From: Priapulus caudatus
Lineage: Eukaryota; Priapulida; Priapulimorpha; Priapulimorphida; Priapulidae
Reading direction: 5' to 3'
Assembly: GCF_000485595.1 (NCBI RefSeq)
Contig: NW_014578163.1
Span: 53,384-110,728 of the forward strand
DNA length: 57,345 nucleotides
Shown here: positions 1 to 11,969 of the stretch, piece after piece
Layout of the letters: the number at the start of each line of letters is the position of its first letter
Numbering within the stretch: the first letter of the stretch is position 1
Notes under the pieces: generated by a model
What the model saw: the letters and a program-made list of their open reading frames with translations, nothing else
Told to the model about the DNA's origin: nothing
Database searches by the model: none
Position numbers and translations under genes: made by a program

Positions 1-2365
1 CAAAGCGCTGTGTAAGTTTGCAGAAGTGTAACTTCTCTCCCATGTGAGGAGGTCCAAAAGCAGGAAAAACATTTCTTTTCCGCGATTTGCAGGAGCACCG
101 GAGTGCAGGTGCCATTTCAAACATCTATCGACATCGTGAGGCTAAGAGTGTCCTTAGCCGATGCAACCATTGGTGCATTGAGAGCGAGGGGCAGGGCCGC
201 CGAATTGGCCCGATCAGGTCAGTCGACAATCTGGGGTGTTTTTTACACACCCCCGACTCGTCTCTCGCTAACCAGTAGCTTATACCCCGCCGCCATCTTG
301 GTCTCTTTCGCCCAAGCGAGATCGACGTACATTGCGAGCTCGTATTTGGTTGCTAATTGGATGCCGCGTAGGTACTCCTACGTCTTACGGCGAGCCTTAC
401 GCAAGTCCGAACTGTGGCCTGTCGTCGACATGATAGTCGTTACACGCCTTAGCTCACGGCAGTGACCACGACGCGAATCCGGAGAGTAGAACATCACAGA
501 ATGCATGGCGCTTGCGGAAATTTTCTCTCGGCACTGAGCTCGGATAATACTGCTACGATTAGGGAGCGAGACTTCGATAGGTCATCGGGTTAGTGTTTGT
601 AACAAATATACTGTTGTTGTTGAACGTTGCCAAATTGCGTTGGACGATAAGAACGTGTAATGTCCAGGAAGGCGGCTGACGGCCGATACACATATGGATT
701 GCTGATAGTAAGAACTGGGTGTATCGTCTTCCCTCTCAATCTTCCATGCTGTGTCGTTTGAGAGCGTCACTGTCTAGACTACATAAAAAGTTGTTCAAGG
801 TCTTTAATGCCATCGTGACCACAACCAAAAACAAGCGTTCATGATACGTAGCGAACAGCATCATCTCGTGTAAGTCTTGCTACTTTGAGTTATCTTTAAT
901 ATCGTAGTGAAATTATTACATAAGTCATCCAATATACTGATAGACGATGAAAGCGCGGGGGGGGCGTAGTGGGCGGAGGCGAGGGCGTGTGTGTCAGTGG
1001 GCGGCAGAGGTGCTTAGGGTGCCAGCTAAGGAGAAGAGCGTGCGAGCGTGTGGAGAGAGAGCATCCAAGGGCTAAGTATTGACATATTCGAGAGTTCTTC
1101 GGGATATGTCAGATGCCGAGAGTTGCCTTATTGCTCCGCTCGCAGAATCACGAAATTCCCGATACCTAGTGCGATGTATTGTGACGTGGGATGCTATCGG
1201 TGGTGTGAGTGTCATACTCATGTGTTGATGTTGGTCGTACGATGCGATGAATAAGGCTAGGCGGACTATTTCCCTATTAATAAAAAGCATAATTGCACTT
1301 AAGACTTCTACGTAGGTTTGCACACTTAATGCAATTCACGGGAATACGCGCAGAGGCTTACAGCGAATGAGTAACACGGCTAGGGTCGATTAAAAGGCCG
1401 CCTACGTAAGTATGATATACGCGCCGAATCGACGAACCTACCAACACAGAGTGAGTAGTACGTTTACGCAGAACAGACGGCTCGATAACTCCAAGCAAAA
1501 GCCGAAGTATCACACATCTCATGCCAAGGACAGGTATTCAAACTGCCTTGTTTGTAACGCATGGCGAAAATTCTGAAAACTCTTGAAGCTTCCTTGCCAA
1601 CAAAATGAATTGCGAAGCGTGCTATCTATCTTAATCTCGCTTTCTGCTTACAAACGTTCCTTTGCTCTGCTATATATACATGCTTGAAGTATTACGTCAT
1701 CATCGCAAACATCAGACCATCGGGGGTACTAAGATACATACGGCTGCTGCTTTTCCAGATAACATCTAGTGGAAATTCTCAGTGTAAACAAACATCAATC
1801 AACAGGCTTAGCCAATCAACGTCGTGGGTACTAAGATGGCTACGATAATTAGAATCGCACGTCACGATTGGAGCTAGACTGGTACGGACCTTAACTCAGC
1901 CAAGTATCTTTCGCTACACTAAAGTTATAGTTAGTGCAGCGTGTGGAACTCACCACCGCGGAGCAGTCTAAGCTGAATCGCCGATCCTTGTGTGGAAAAT
2001 TCCCTTGAAAATCCCTCGAAGAGGGCCTCGTCGCGCCATCTATGGGACGCCATATGTACGAGAATAAATTCAGGGCGTGAAATTGTAGAAATGCAAACTC
2101 GCTTTTCTAGACGAAAAGGAAACGCGCCGACCAGCAAACAAGCAATTACCAGCATTTGTATTTATTCTTGACCTACGTGCATAGTCGAAAGGCTTGTGGA
2201 ATCGCCACAACTCCTCAATTGACCGATTATACGGCTTTTTCCTGTACCCAAAGGGCACTGGGGAAATTTTTCTATATAGGGCAGCGAATAACATTTATTG
2301 TCACCGCTGCGCAGCGTTTGCGCGCTTCGCGCGGATATCCGGGCTGCAGATCGTCCAGTTATTCA
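1..2365. other. No recognisable gene
   Basis: Short reading frames occur on both strands (the longest is about 120 codons, 103-465 plus) but none shows a domain, a splice pattern or a repeat that I recognise. A G-rich stretch lies at 957-1020. At about 2366 the sequence switches abruptly into the transposase copy that follows. I see nothing else to annotate. Confidence 0.5.
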
Positions 2366-3965
2366 CGGATCTGGATCATTTATGACGCATGTCATATGAT
2401 CAAACTGCTCCGCAACTGTTTGGCGGCATACAGGACCATTGAGGCTGAGGATAGCACTGTTGACTCGAAATACTTTGCAGATCTGCACGACCTTCAACAA
2501 AGTATGGGTCTGAGGTTTGCCAACAAGCTGTCAAAGACCCACTTGAACTTTCACCAGCAGAAGATGAAGGTAATGCTTATTAATGGGATTTGTCGAATAA
2601 AATGACAATGAATGAAAATTCACTGGAAATTTTGAGAACACCTTCATTAAATCATGATAAAAATAGTTTATTTTAATAACCTGATATGATTTGTTGATAT
2701 GCATGCATAGGATTCATACTTTTGTCATTGAATGAATGTGTCATTTTTTTAACAAGGTGTCGTTAGCTGTGCAAACCTTTTCATCGTCGGTTGCCAAGGC
2801 TTTGGAAATTGGCCGGATCTTGGGATTCCCACAGTGTGATGGCTCTGAAGCAACTTGCAAGTTCATCAAGGTTTGTACTTAATTATTACTGTAACTAAAT
2901 GTAGTACTATATTTCCTTCCAAATCATTAATCCTATAGTATGTTTTAATAATAGAACTATTTGCCGCTAATTTTTGCTACATGCTTGGGTGGCTTTTTGT
3001 AATTTTTGCGTTTTGGTGCAGGTTGCATGTTTTGCCTATTAGAAAGTTATTTAAAAGTATTGTTTGTTGGAAACAAAAAACCTTGAATATGTTGAATCGA
3101 AAAAATAGTTGTGTATTCAACTCCACAGCATTCGAAATCTGTTGTATGATTATGTTTCTTGTATATAAATCTGTTATTGTAGATAGTTGATCAACTATTT
3201 GACATAGTAAATAGTAGATCTCCTTATGGCAAAGGATACAAACAACGCATTCATCTTGGAAACTTGGAGTACACCTTCAGTTTTCTTAGAATGGCTGAAG
3301 CATACTTTAGATCCTTGAGAACTTCACAACATTCACTTCTGACCAGTTCCCGAAGGTTATCCTCTAGATTAATTTTTCCTTGTTCCAATTTTAATGTCCC
3401 ATGGTCCTCTTCTTTTATTTAAGGTTTAACCGTTTTGTTGACAGTTGTTTATTCATTGTACATGACCTTGTATACTAACACAGTTAATGTTAGCGAGAAG
3501 AAAATCAAGTTTATAAATTGGCAGATTTTATTAATCTTTTATTTTATTTAGGTGGACATTAAAATCAAATTGGCACAAAGTTTTATTTTTAAGTTTAGAC
3601 AAACGTAATTCATTGATAATTTGATATCATGTATGATCCTAATTATTTTGAACAGAGCAATGTGACTTTGCCTTATTATGGTGTACATGTATAAATAAAG
3701 CATGTTGATGCATAATCAGTAAAATCTGACATTTATTTCGAACAAATTTGCAGGAAGACGGGCTTCTTAGGTATGATTGTCAACATCCACAGTCTCATGG
3801 GCTTGGTGCATGACTTGTTAGAAGGTGACACCCCCATCCAGAAATACATCCTGACCTACAAGTTGAGCCAAGACCACCTCGAGTTGTTTTTCAACTCAAT
3901 TCGCAGATGTGGTAAGTTAATGTATACTTTACTTTTAAGTACAGACCAATGTACACTGTCACCTC
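2366..3965 (+). pseudogene. P-element/THAP9-like transposase, copy 1 (5'-truncated)
   Basis: Partial copy of a multi-exon transposase that shares the P-element/THAP9 core. Exons read by GT-AG boundaries and by comparison with the neighbouring copies are: a partial exon 8 (about 2366-2569, containing the DACHMIKLLRN stretch), exon 9 (2757-2870), exon 10 (3183-3355) and exon 11 (3754-3911). Exon 11 contains QDHLELFF, the region of the third acidic catalytic residue in P-element transposases. Exons 9-11 keep the same phase as in the other copies and have no stop codons. Everything upstream of exon 8 and the last exon are missing, so it cannot encode a full protein. It retains the empty site (3480-3482) for the transposon found in copies 2 and 3. 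Family assignment rests on motif recognition; the exon coordinates are directly visible. Confidence 0.8.
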
Positions 3966-4060
3966 AGGGGTGTATCCAGGATTTTTTCTGGGTGGGTCGT
4001 AATCATAATTTGTTGGACCTTTTCACAATTAAATAGCAGCAAGATGTGATTACAATGTCA
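3966..4060 (+). mobile_element. Fragment resembling a hAT transposon end
   Basis: Copy 1 departs from copy 3 here. The new sequence starts with CAGGGGTGTATCCAGGATTT, which resembles hAT terminal repeats (CAGGGGCGTA...CCAGG). No opposite end or 8-bp target duplication is seen, so this is a fragment or a junction between transposase copies 1 and 2. Confidence 0.3.
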
Positions 4061-6053
4061 ATAAGCATTGCAATAATTGTCCAATAATTGTTTGTAGATG
4101 GCTAGAAAGAGTGGACTCAAATCCAGGGATCAACACAGCTATGATCAACACACTTGTTGAAAAGAAAAAGAGCGACCCTGAAAAATACACTCAGTGAGTT
4201 TTGTACAGGTTTTCTTGGGATACACCTTAGATAAACTGCATCATGTGTTACCTGTGACTGTGTATACATATTGGTAATAAGTGACTTTCCATAGAATTTG
4301 GTTATTATTATTACTAAATATTCTTGTACAATTTTAGATGGCTCTATATGACTGCATGTTCTACTGGTTTTTTTACAGCTGCTCTTTCATGCTTGATGCA
4401 ATGGCTATTCGTCAGCAAGTGATATACGATCAACATTCGCAAAAGATGCTAGGGTTTGTCGACCTTGGGACAGGAGAGGAAGAAGAAAAAAACGCAAAAG
4501 AAGTCCTTGTTTTCATGGTTGTTGGCTTGAAGGGTGGCTGGAAAGCCCCGGTTGCCTTCTTCTTCACACCGACCCTTTCAGCGGAAACACAAACTTCTTT
4601 GATGATGGGGTGTTTGCAGAAATTGAGCGAGTGTGGCTTCGTTATCCACTCCCTGACTATGGATGGTCATGCTTTCAATCAGGCGATTTGCACGTTACTT
4701 GGGGCAACTATGGATCTACGGAACCTACAACCATATTTCCAGGTAAGATTCAAATTTTATATTAAAGATCTCGATAACCCAGCATTTGTTTTAAACTATC
4801 TGAGGTATCTTAGCACAGACATTTATATTCTCCAAAGTATTGTTAATGCACATTTGTTGTAATATTGCAAATAAATTTTTTGATCTTATCTTTGTAGATT
4901 TCATCCAGTTCTTCACGGATCTGGATCATTTATGACGCATGTCATATGATCAAACTGCTCCGCAACTGTTTGGCGGCATACAGGACCATTGAGGCTGAGG
5001 ATGGCACTGTTGACTGGAAATACTTTGCAGATCTGCACGACCTTCAACAAAGTATGGGTCTGAGGTTTGCCAACAAGCTGTCAAAGACCCACTTGGACTT
5101 TCACCAGCAGAAGATGAAAGTAATGCTTATTAATGGGATTTGTCGAATAAAATGACAAATCCTTTAGCACTGAAAATTCAATGGAAATTTGGAGAGCACC
5201 TTCTTCATTAAATCATGATAAAAAGAGTTTATTTTAATAACCTGATATGATTTGTTAATATGCATGCATAGGATTCATACTTTTGTCATTGAATGAATGT
5301 GTCATTTTTTTAACAAGGTGTCGTTAGCTGTGCAAACCTTTTCATCGTCGGTTGCCAAGGCTTTGGAAATTGGCCGGATCTTGGGATTCCCACAGTGTGA
5401 TGGCTCTGAAGCAACTTGCAAGTTCATCAAGGTTTGTACTTAATTATTACTGTAACTACATCTAGTACTATATTTCCCTCCAAATCAGTAATCCTATAGT
5501 ATGTTTTAATAATAGAACTATTTGCCGCTAATTTTTGCTACATGATTGGGTGGCTTTTTGCAATTTTTGCGCTTAGGTGCAGGTTGCATGCAACCCGCCA
5601 GCCTATTAGAAAGTTATTTAAAAGTATTGTTTGTTGGAAACAAAAAACCTTGAATATAATGTTGAATCGAAAAAATAGTTATGTATATTCAACTCCACAG
5701 CATTTGAAATCTGTTTTATGATTATGTTTCTTGTATATAAATCTGTTATTGTAGATAGTTGATCAACTATTTGACATACTAAATAGTAGATCTCCTTATG
5801 GCAAAGGATACAAACAACGCATTCATCTTGGAAACTTGGAGTACACCTTCAGTTTTCTTAGAATGGCTGAAGCATACTTTAGATCCTTGAGAACTTCACA
5901 ACATTCACTTCTGACCAGTTCCCAAAGGTTATCCTCTAGATAAATTTTTCCTTGTTCCAATTTTAATGTCCCATGGTCCTCTTCTTTTATTTTAGGTTTA
6001 ACCGTTTTGTTGACAGTTGTTTATTCATTGGACATGACCTTGTATACTAACAC
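4061..6053 (+). pseudogene. P-element/THAP9-like transposase, copy 2 (middle exons)
   Basis: Contains consecutive exons of a THAP9/P-type transposase. Exon 6 is 4098-4193. Exon 7 is 4379-4742; an acceptor TTTTTTTACAG at 4378 puts the CSFMLDAMAIRQQ motif in frame with exon 6. Exon 8 is 4898-5119, exon 9 is 5318-5431 and exon 10 is 5755-5927. All are open and phase-compatible. Exon 7 carries the first acidic residue (MLDAM) and the second (TMDGHAFN) of the RNase-H-like catalytic core. The THAP zinc finger and exons 11-12 are missing. After exon 10 the intron is broken at 6055 by a transposon and then by unrelated sequence. Copy 2 is about 97-98 percent identical by eye to copy 1 over exons 8-10 and their introns, so the duplication is recent or the assembly has split one locus. 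Confidence 0.8.
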
Positions 6054-6054
6054 A

Positions 6055-6222
6055 ACCCGCGTTCACACGTAGCAAGAGATCCGGTATTTAGCGTTCACAC
6101 GAGGCAAAATGCGCGGTCCAAGATATACGGTATCTAAACAGATCCGGTATTTGATGTAAATACGCGGCTTCTCAGACCCCGAATAATTTGCCGTGCTTGA
6201 GAAATACCGGATCTCTTGGACC
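6055..6222 (+). mobile_element. Left end of the 610-bp inverted-repeat transposon, truncated
   Basis: Starts with ACCCGCGTTCACACG directly after ACA (6052-6054), exactly as at 14305 in copy 3, and follows that element for about 168 bp. It then breaks off into an AAT microsatellite. No right end is present. Confidence 0.65.
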
Positions 6223-6315
6223 AATAATAATAATAATCTGCCATCCATTTCTATGGGACAGACAGACAGACGGACGGATGAATACAATGAGAGAGTTACA
6301 CACAAACAGCAATGA
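6223..6315. repeat. Simple repeats (AAT)n and GACA-rich tract
   Basis: AATAATAATAATAAT at 6224-6238 is followed by GACAGACAGACAGACGGACGG at about 6257. It marks the junction where transposase copy 2 stops. Confidence 0.7.
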
Positions 6316-7256
6316 TCTATACTATAAAAGGAAACAGCCCATTTTTTGTTAGCTATGTTCTCTTAATCTGCTCGCATGATTTCAAATTGCTTGACTATAA
6401 ACGATGCATTACTACTCGTAGAGTAATATAGGCGCACTTTTTCAACGATGAAAACACGATAAAGTTGAATTTAAAGCCGTTTTATTTAACACTGGTGTAC
6501 CGATATTATACCGGTTTATCGATCGACGTCACTACTCACTACCATTAACCATAGAATGCATACGTTGCAATGCTTAACCAATCCAATTGAAACGCGACGT
6601 AGCGTTCCGATGACCGCTTTGCATAGCAGCTTCCATACAGTTCGGTGAATAAAGATAGTAAATGGCGCACGAGTATGACAAACACGCCGTTAACATGCAA
6701 TCACTGTAGCAGCGCCATTCTGTTGTCCGCCTCCATGTGAAGTTCTTCACTCACAACATTGTCCACTACCGAAGCAAGCACAGCGATCTCCGTTGCTTCT
6801 AATTTCTCGCAAATCTCCTTTACGTGTTTATTGGTCATAGGCCGCACTATAGAAGGTCTTTTTCGTCGTTTATCTGGAGCCAAACCTTATTAGTTTAGAT
6901 TTCGCTTTGATGGCATTTTGGAAAGTGTGATCTCGCGAGAATGTGAGAGTTGCAAATCCCCGCCGAACCTAACGTTAATGATTACCGCTCCTGCTCGTAA
7001 CGGCCGCTAGGGCCTACTCACCAGCCGCGTTAGTGTAGCGAACGCAGTCAAGCGTAACATGACGACTGGTATTATACAGGTTACGCCGAACCCCGCCAAC
7101 GAGAGCAAGCTGGCTATTGTTTTACATCGGCTGTAGGCATAGACATCCTATCCTATAATACTAGACAGGCCGCGACCAATGAATTAACAGTAGCTCAAAC
7201 GAGATTCCGCGCCGCCATATTGGAACATTACATGCTGGGCAGAACAGTGTGGAAAT
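6316..7256. other. Possible Helitron 5' end, otherwise no gene
   Basis: The stretch beginning ATCTATACTATAAAAGG at 6315 resembles animal Helitron 5' termini, which start with TC followed by an A/T-rich run. No matching 3' hairpin plus CTRR end is seen before 7980, so this is weak. The rest (to 7256) holds no recognised gene. The last part should contain the promoter of the THAP exon that starts at 7257; no clear TATA box is visible. Confidence 0.25.
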
Positions 7257-7396
7257 ATGGCTGATCATAGCTATTTCAACAGCGATCAAAAATCGGTACA
7301 AAGTTCGCGACGAACAGTTGGTACGCAATGTTTTGCTATCCACTGTGGAAATCAACAAAACAGAGAATCAAAGGAAAAAGGAATCTCGTTCCATAA
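7257..7396 (+). pseudogene. THAP-domain first exon of the fullest transposase gene (copy 3)
   Basis: ATG at 7257 opens a 46-codon frame that ends in a donor (AA|GTACGT). It contains CFAIHCGNQQNRES...GISFHK: a C-x4-C pair and the FHK turn that precede FP in the THAP C2CH zinc finger. THAP domains bind the transposon ends in P-element/THAP9 transposases. The exon ends in phase 2. The sequence at 10647 starts with one base plus FPNKEKKAHFHREW, which completes a THAP fold, so the two exons appear to be one gene split by an intron holding a 2.4-kb palindrome. The exon alone is short. The C-x4-C spacing fits the family. That this is the start of the gene ending at 16262 is inference from phase and order. 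Confidence 0.65.
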
Positions 7397-7980
7397 GTAC
7401 GTATACGCTGTGCAAATGTGCTATTATTATTAATATAAAAATGACTGTATTCACCCATGTAAACACATGCCGATACAACAGCGGACACAAGTTCAATTGC
7501 CAATTCCCATCGGAATTCGACTTACCCTATCGTGATGTTAATATGTTGTACATGTCTAAGGTTAATCAGGACCAATAATCAGTTAACGGTAGGCTATAAT
7601 GAGTGTAAAATGCATCGAAATCTAACTAACATATAATATTATAGGATGGCAAAATGACTCACTTTTCATTCATGAAAACACACCATCCAGCACAGACAGA
7701 CCCCTTGGCTATCAATGGCAATGGCCTAATATGACTGTTTGGAGCTTAGTCTGTTAGTAGGGTTCCGGGTTCCCCAGTAGTACTATATTGAGTACTGTCA
7801 TTATTTAAAAAAATATTTATATTCAAATTTCTTATATTTCTTTTTCACCAGACAAGTGAATGTAGCACAATATTTAGTGGTGTTGTAAAATTTATCTGGG
7901 ACAGCTTGTACTAGCTACTAGCATATATGCCGGCTATGGCATGTTGATTACCACTATCAGGCACTGATTATTAGGTGGTC
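7397..7980 (+). other. First intron of the THAP9-like gene, left part
   Basis: AT-rich, no reading frame of note. It lies between the donor at 7397 and the palindrome that begins at 7981. Confidence 0.45.
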
Positions 7981-10424
7981 AGGACAGAATACCCCCCGGA
8001 AATCACCCCCCAGACCAATTACCGCCGACAATTACCCCCGGACAATTACCCCCCACATGGCATTCACCCGCCCCATGCCATTCAACCCCGGACAATCACC
8101 CCCGGACAATTACCCCCGGACATTACCCCCGCGGACATTTACCCCCCGACAATCACCCCCCCGACATTTACCCCCCGGACAATTACCCCCCGGACCAATT
8201 ACCCCCCGGACATTTACCCCCGGACAATTACCCCGCCGACATTTTCCCCCGTCTCATATTACCCCCCGCACAATTACCCCCGACAATTACCCCGGACATT
8301 ACCCCGGGCACATTACCCCACGGACAATTACCCCCCGGGACATTTACCCCCCGAACAATTACCCTCGCACAATTACCCCGACAATTACCCCGGACATTTA
8401 CCTCCCGGACATTTACCCCCGGACATTTACCCCTGGACATTTACCCGCCCGGACAATTACCCCCCGGCATTTACCCCGAACAATTACCCGCCCGGACATT
8501 TACTCACTTGGTGTTTATTATTCATTGTTGAACCAGTGATACAGGCAGGAGGTCGAGGAGGAGGGAAGAAGGTGTGGAGGAGGAGGGGGAGAAGGTGAAG
8601 AGAAGGTGGTGGAGGAGGAGGAGAGGAGGAGAGAAGGTGGAGGAGGAGGAGGAAAGGAGTGGAGAGTAGGAAGGAGAGGAGAATGTGTGGAGAACGTGGT
8701 GGAGGAGGAGGAGGCGGAGAGAAGGTGGAGAAGGAGGACGAGGGGGAGAAGGTGGAGGAGGAGAGGAGGAAGGGAGAGGAGGAGGAGGTGGAGGAGAGGA
8801 GGTGGAGGAGGAGGAGGGGGAGAACCTGGGGAGAAGGTGGCGGAGGAGGAGGGGGGAGAAGGTGGAGGAGGAGGAGGGGGAGAAGGTAGCGGAGAGGGCC
8901 AGGTTGGTGAAGCAAAGGGGAGAAGTGGTGGAGGAGGAAGGAGAGGAGGAGAGGAGGTGGAGGAGGAGGAGGGGAGAACGTGGGAGAAGGTGGTGGAGAG
9001 GAGGGGGGAGAAGGAGGAGGGAGGAGGTGAGATAGGAGGAGAGGAGAAACGAGTGAGGAGAGGAGGTGGAGGAGGAGGGGAGAGAACGTGGGGAGAAGTG
9101 GTGGAGGAGGAGGGGTTGAGAAGGTGGAGAAGGAGGAGGAGGGGGAGAAGGTAGTGGAGGGTCAGGTGGTGGAGGAGGAAGGGAGAAGGTGGTGGAGGAG
9201 GAGGAGAGGAGGAGAAGGTAGAGGAGGAGGAGGAGTGGGAGTGGATGAGGTAGAGGAGGTAGAGGCGCCCTCCGCTACCTCCTCCCTCCTCCACCTCCTC
9301 TCCTCTCCTCCTCCACCTCATCTCCTCCTCCTCCTCCACCCTCTCCCCCTCCTCCCCCTCCTTCTCCGCCACCTTCTCCCCACGTTCTCCCCCTCCTCCT
9401 TCTCGTCTCTCCTCTCTTCTCCTCACCTCTCTCTCTCCTCCCCTCTCTCCCACCCTCTTCTCCTCCTCCTCTCCTCCTCCTCCTCCTCCTCCACCACCAC
9501 CTTCTCCCTCCCCCACCACCTGGCCCTGCCGCTACCTCCTCCCTTCTCTACTCCTCCACCTCCTCTCTCTCCTCCTCCTCCTGCCTCCTCTTCCTCCTCT
9601 TCCTCCACCTCCTTCCTCCCTCTTCTTCTCTCCTCCCTCCACCACCTTCTTCCCTCCTCCTCTACCTTCTCCTTCGTCTCTAACTCGCTCCTTCTCCTCC
9701 TCCTCCTCCTCTCCTCCTCCTCCCGTCCCTCCATCTCTCTCCTCTCTCCTCCTCCCTCTCTCTTCTCCTCCCTCTCCTCTGTCCTCCTCTCCTCCTCCTC
9801 GTCCTCCTCTCCTCCCCTCCTCCTCCTCCACCGTCTCCCCCTCCTCCTCCTCCTCTAACCGTTCTTCCCCTCCGCATCCTCCACCACGTTCTCCCCCACG
9901 TTCTCCCCCTCCTTCCTCGTCCACCTCCTTCTCCTCCTCCTCCTCCACCTCCTTTCTCCTCCTCCACCACCTCCTCACCTTCTCCCTCCCTCCTCCTCCA
10001 CACCTTCTTCCCTCCTCCTCGACCTCCTGCCTGTATCACTGTTCAACAATGAATATATAAACACCAAGTGAGTAAATGTCCGGGGGTAAATGTCCTGGGG
10101 GGTAATTGTCCGGGGGGTAAATGTCCGGGGGTAATTGTCGGAGGGTAAATGTCCGGGGGGCTGATTGTCGGGGGTGATTGTCCGGGGTAAATGTCCGGGG
10201 GTAATTGTCCGGGGGTAAATGTCCGCGGGGTAATTGTCCGGGGGTAATTGTCTGGGGGTAAATGTCCGGGGTAATTGTCCGGGGGGTAATTGTCCGGCGG
10301 GAAATGTCCGGGGGGTAATTGTCCGGGGGTAAATGGCATGGGGGTAAATGGCATGGGGTAATTGTCTGGGGGGTAATTGTCCGGGGGTATTGTCCGGGGG
10401 TGATTGTCCGGGGGTATTTGTCCT
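7981..10424. repeat. 2.44-kb palindrome built of nested tandem repeats
   Basis: Both outer ends read AGGACA(A/G)AATACCCCC-like toward the centre. Each outer arm (7981-8500 and 10070-10424) is an array of about 14-15-bp units alternating GGACAATTACCCCC and GGACATTTACCCCC, with rarer GGCATTTACCCC variants. Inside these, GTGATACAGGCAGGAGG (8536) is mirrored at 10026-10042. A purine-only GGAGGA/GGAGAAGG array (8545-9262) is mirrored by a pyrimidine-only array (9270-10030). The centre (about 9266, GGCGCC) has essentially no spacer. The many reading frames across it are low-complexity shadows, not genes. It looks like a foldback-type mobile element, and no autonomous partner is visible. It sits in an intron of the THAP9-like gene. 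Confidence 0.85.
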
Positions 10425-10646
10425 AGAACCAAAAAAGTGGCAACAAAATATCTTTATGATACATTTTATGGTTAGCCATTAGTTGCACTCATCCTCCTCA
10501 CCTGATATGTATGAGGCATCCTAGGTAATTTATGCCCACCATCTACCTTTATGTTATAAATTTAAGGTTCTGTTTATTTTTTTTAACTGCTCTAGGCTGA
10601 CACAATGGCATGGGATGATAATGCATGTGTTATATTTCAAGTTCCC
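10425..10646 (+). other. First intron of the THAP9-like gene, right part
   Basis: Intron sequence between the palindrome and the second THAP exon. It ends in TTATATTTCAAG, which works as an acceptor if one base is corrected. Confidence 0.4.
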
Positions 10647-10839
10647 AAATAAGGAAAAGAAAGCTCACTTCCACAGAGAATGGGTGAGGGCCTGCCCGCA
10701 GGAAGTGCCAACCAGGGGATCGATCTCTTGTGTGCAGTGAACATTTCCTGGAATCAGACCTGTGGACAAGACCGTACAGACCACGCCGTCTAAGAGAAAA
10801 TGCTATCCGTTCATGTTTGACTTGCTAGAGCATCTCATT
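10647..10839 (+). pseudogene. Second THAP exon, with frameshifts
   Basis: Three frames must be read in turn: FPNKEKKAHFHREWVRAC, then QPGDRSLVCSEHFLESDL, then FMFDLLEHLI before the donor ATT|GTAAGT. Together these give the THAP core tryptophan, the C-x2-H pair (CSEH) and the region of the AVPTIF-like box (ENAI...F). At least two single-base indels break the exon. They fall at random places rather than by substitution, which matches the indel-noisy tract that continues to about 14.5 kb. Domain identity is clear. Whether the breaks are real is not. Confidence 0.7.
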
Positions 10840-11094
10840 GTAAGTCATGCACTGTTACAAAAGTGTGTTGTTTTTTGTATATAGCAAACTAAGTTTAAAA
10901 TAATGCCTAATATATGATTTTCTCTAACTACATGTCAGCATATGTTTTTCTATTTAACATGTCTAAAAAAGTGCACTTTCTCAATACCATGATTAATGTA
11001 TTATATACTAGTAGTAGGAGAGAAACATGGAAGTACAGTGGTATATGCTAGTAAGAGCATCCATAGGAATTTAGTTAGGGGCTCTCTTTTACAG

Positions 11095-11217
11095 CCGAAG
11101 AAAGTGCCCATTCGAGTAACAAAGAATTCCAAGCAGAAGAAGTTGGCGAGTGATGATGACAGCCAACTGGAACATCTTCGCAGAGTGCCAGGCCGACATA
11201 CTAGTGCTGGCGTTTCT
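11095..11217 (+). pseudogene. Transposase exon 3, basic linker after THAP
   Basis: Acceptor CTTTTACAG at 11094 and donor at 11218 (GTATGG) define a 123-bp open exon that begins PKKVPIRVTKNSKQKKLASD and ends near HLRRVPGRHTSAG. It is rich in K/R and S/D, as expected for the linker between the THAP finger and the coiled coil of THAP9-like proteins. No further motif is visible. Boundaries are inferred from splice signals. Confidence 0.5.
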
Positions 11218-11451
11218 GTATGGTTGTTACTATTTTAAAAATCCTGTCTATATTTTAGTACATAGTACCTTATATTATTCATACCCTGGGTATGAAGATC
11301 TTGTGTCTGACCACATCTGCATATGAGCGGGAGTACTTTCATGTTGTTTTAGTGAGGACACTAGGTGTACATGAGCCGTTGGGATATTTTGTCATACAAT
11401 CACAAATATCTGTTGATATGAATTTGACACAATTTCTTACTTTATGTACAG

Positions 11452-11669
11452 GATTCACAGTTCAGCATTGAGCAGTCCTTCTAAAACTGAAGTCAAGTTT
11501 TCGGCGGAACGTCGCTCTGGAGGACTAATGTCCAGGAGAACAAGAACTTGCAAGCATCGCGAGAAGCGCGCCAAACTAACCTGCAAGGCCTCTGTTTACT
11601 CAGCTGAAAGCAAAAGAATCTGCTTGGAACAGTTTCAGATTGGAGGAAAAGCTGGAATTCTGATGCAAG
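11452..11669 (+). pseudogene. Transposase exon 4, basic or coiled-coil region
   Basis: Acceptor TTATGTACAG and donor CAAG|GTATGG define a 218-bp exon. The open frame is basic (RRTRTCKHREKRAKL...FQIGGKAG), consistent with the dimerising linker region of P-element transposases, but no residue-level motif proves it. Undetected indels are likely because flanking exons show them. Confidence 0.45.
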
Positions 11670-11814
11670 GTATGGTGAACATGAGATAAGAATTTATCAT
11701 TAGTAGTTATCCTCAATGGTGATAGCAGGCGAATTTTATGCACATACACAAGTATTTCACAAATTGATCAAAACCAAACTGGTATTTTACACATGATAGA
11801 GGTCTCTCAACTAG

Positions 11815-11969
11815 ATCTGTTTCGTGAAAACGCAACCCCTGACGAACTATGCCGAGGACACAAAGATCCTTTGCTCTTACTCTGCTGCACCTGTATTCGC
11901 CCGAAGAGCATACGAGTTCATCAGACAGAGCTTCTTACATCACTCCTTCACCCACGATCACTTAGAATG
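11815..11969 (+). pseudogene. Transposase exon 5, start of the core
   Basis: Two adjacent frames carry SFALTLLHLYSP and RAYEFIRQSF. Joined in order, these resemble the conserved FALTLHFYSPKAYEYVR region that opens the core of P-element/THAP9 transposases. A third frame supplies PSPTIT before the donor at 11970 (GTAACAG). At least two indels are needed, in keeping with the noisy tract. Confidence 0.6.

Noticed and set aside
103-465. 120-codon frame near the window start
   Set aside because: No domain, no splice or promoter support, composition not gene-like; left as unassigned.
4338-4862. Start of the transposase exon at the ATG 4338
   Set aside because: The acceptor at 4378 puts the catalytic motif in frame with exon 6; the upstream part is intron read-through and the tail after 4742 is the next intron.
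8484-10039. Many long frames rich in Gly/Glu/Arg or Ser/Pro/Leu
   Set aside because: They exist in nearly all frames of GGAGGA/TCCTCC repeat DNA on both strands; low-complexity shadows.
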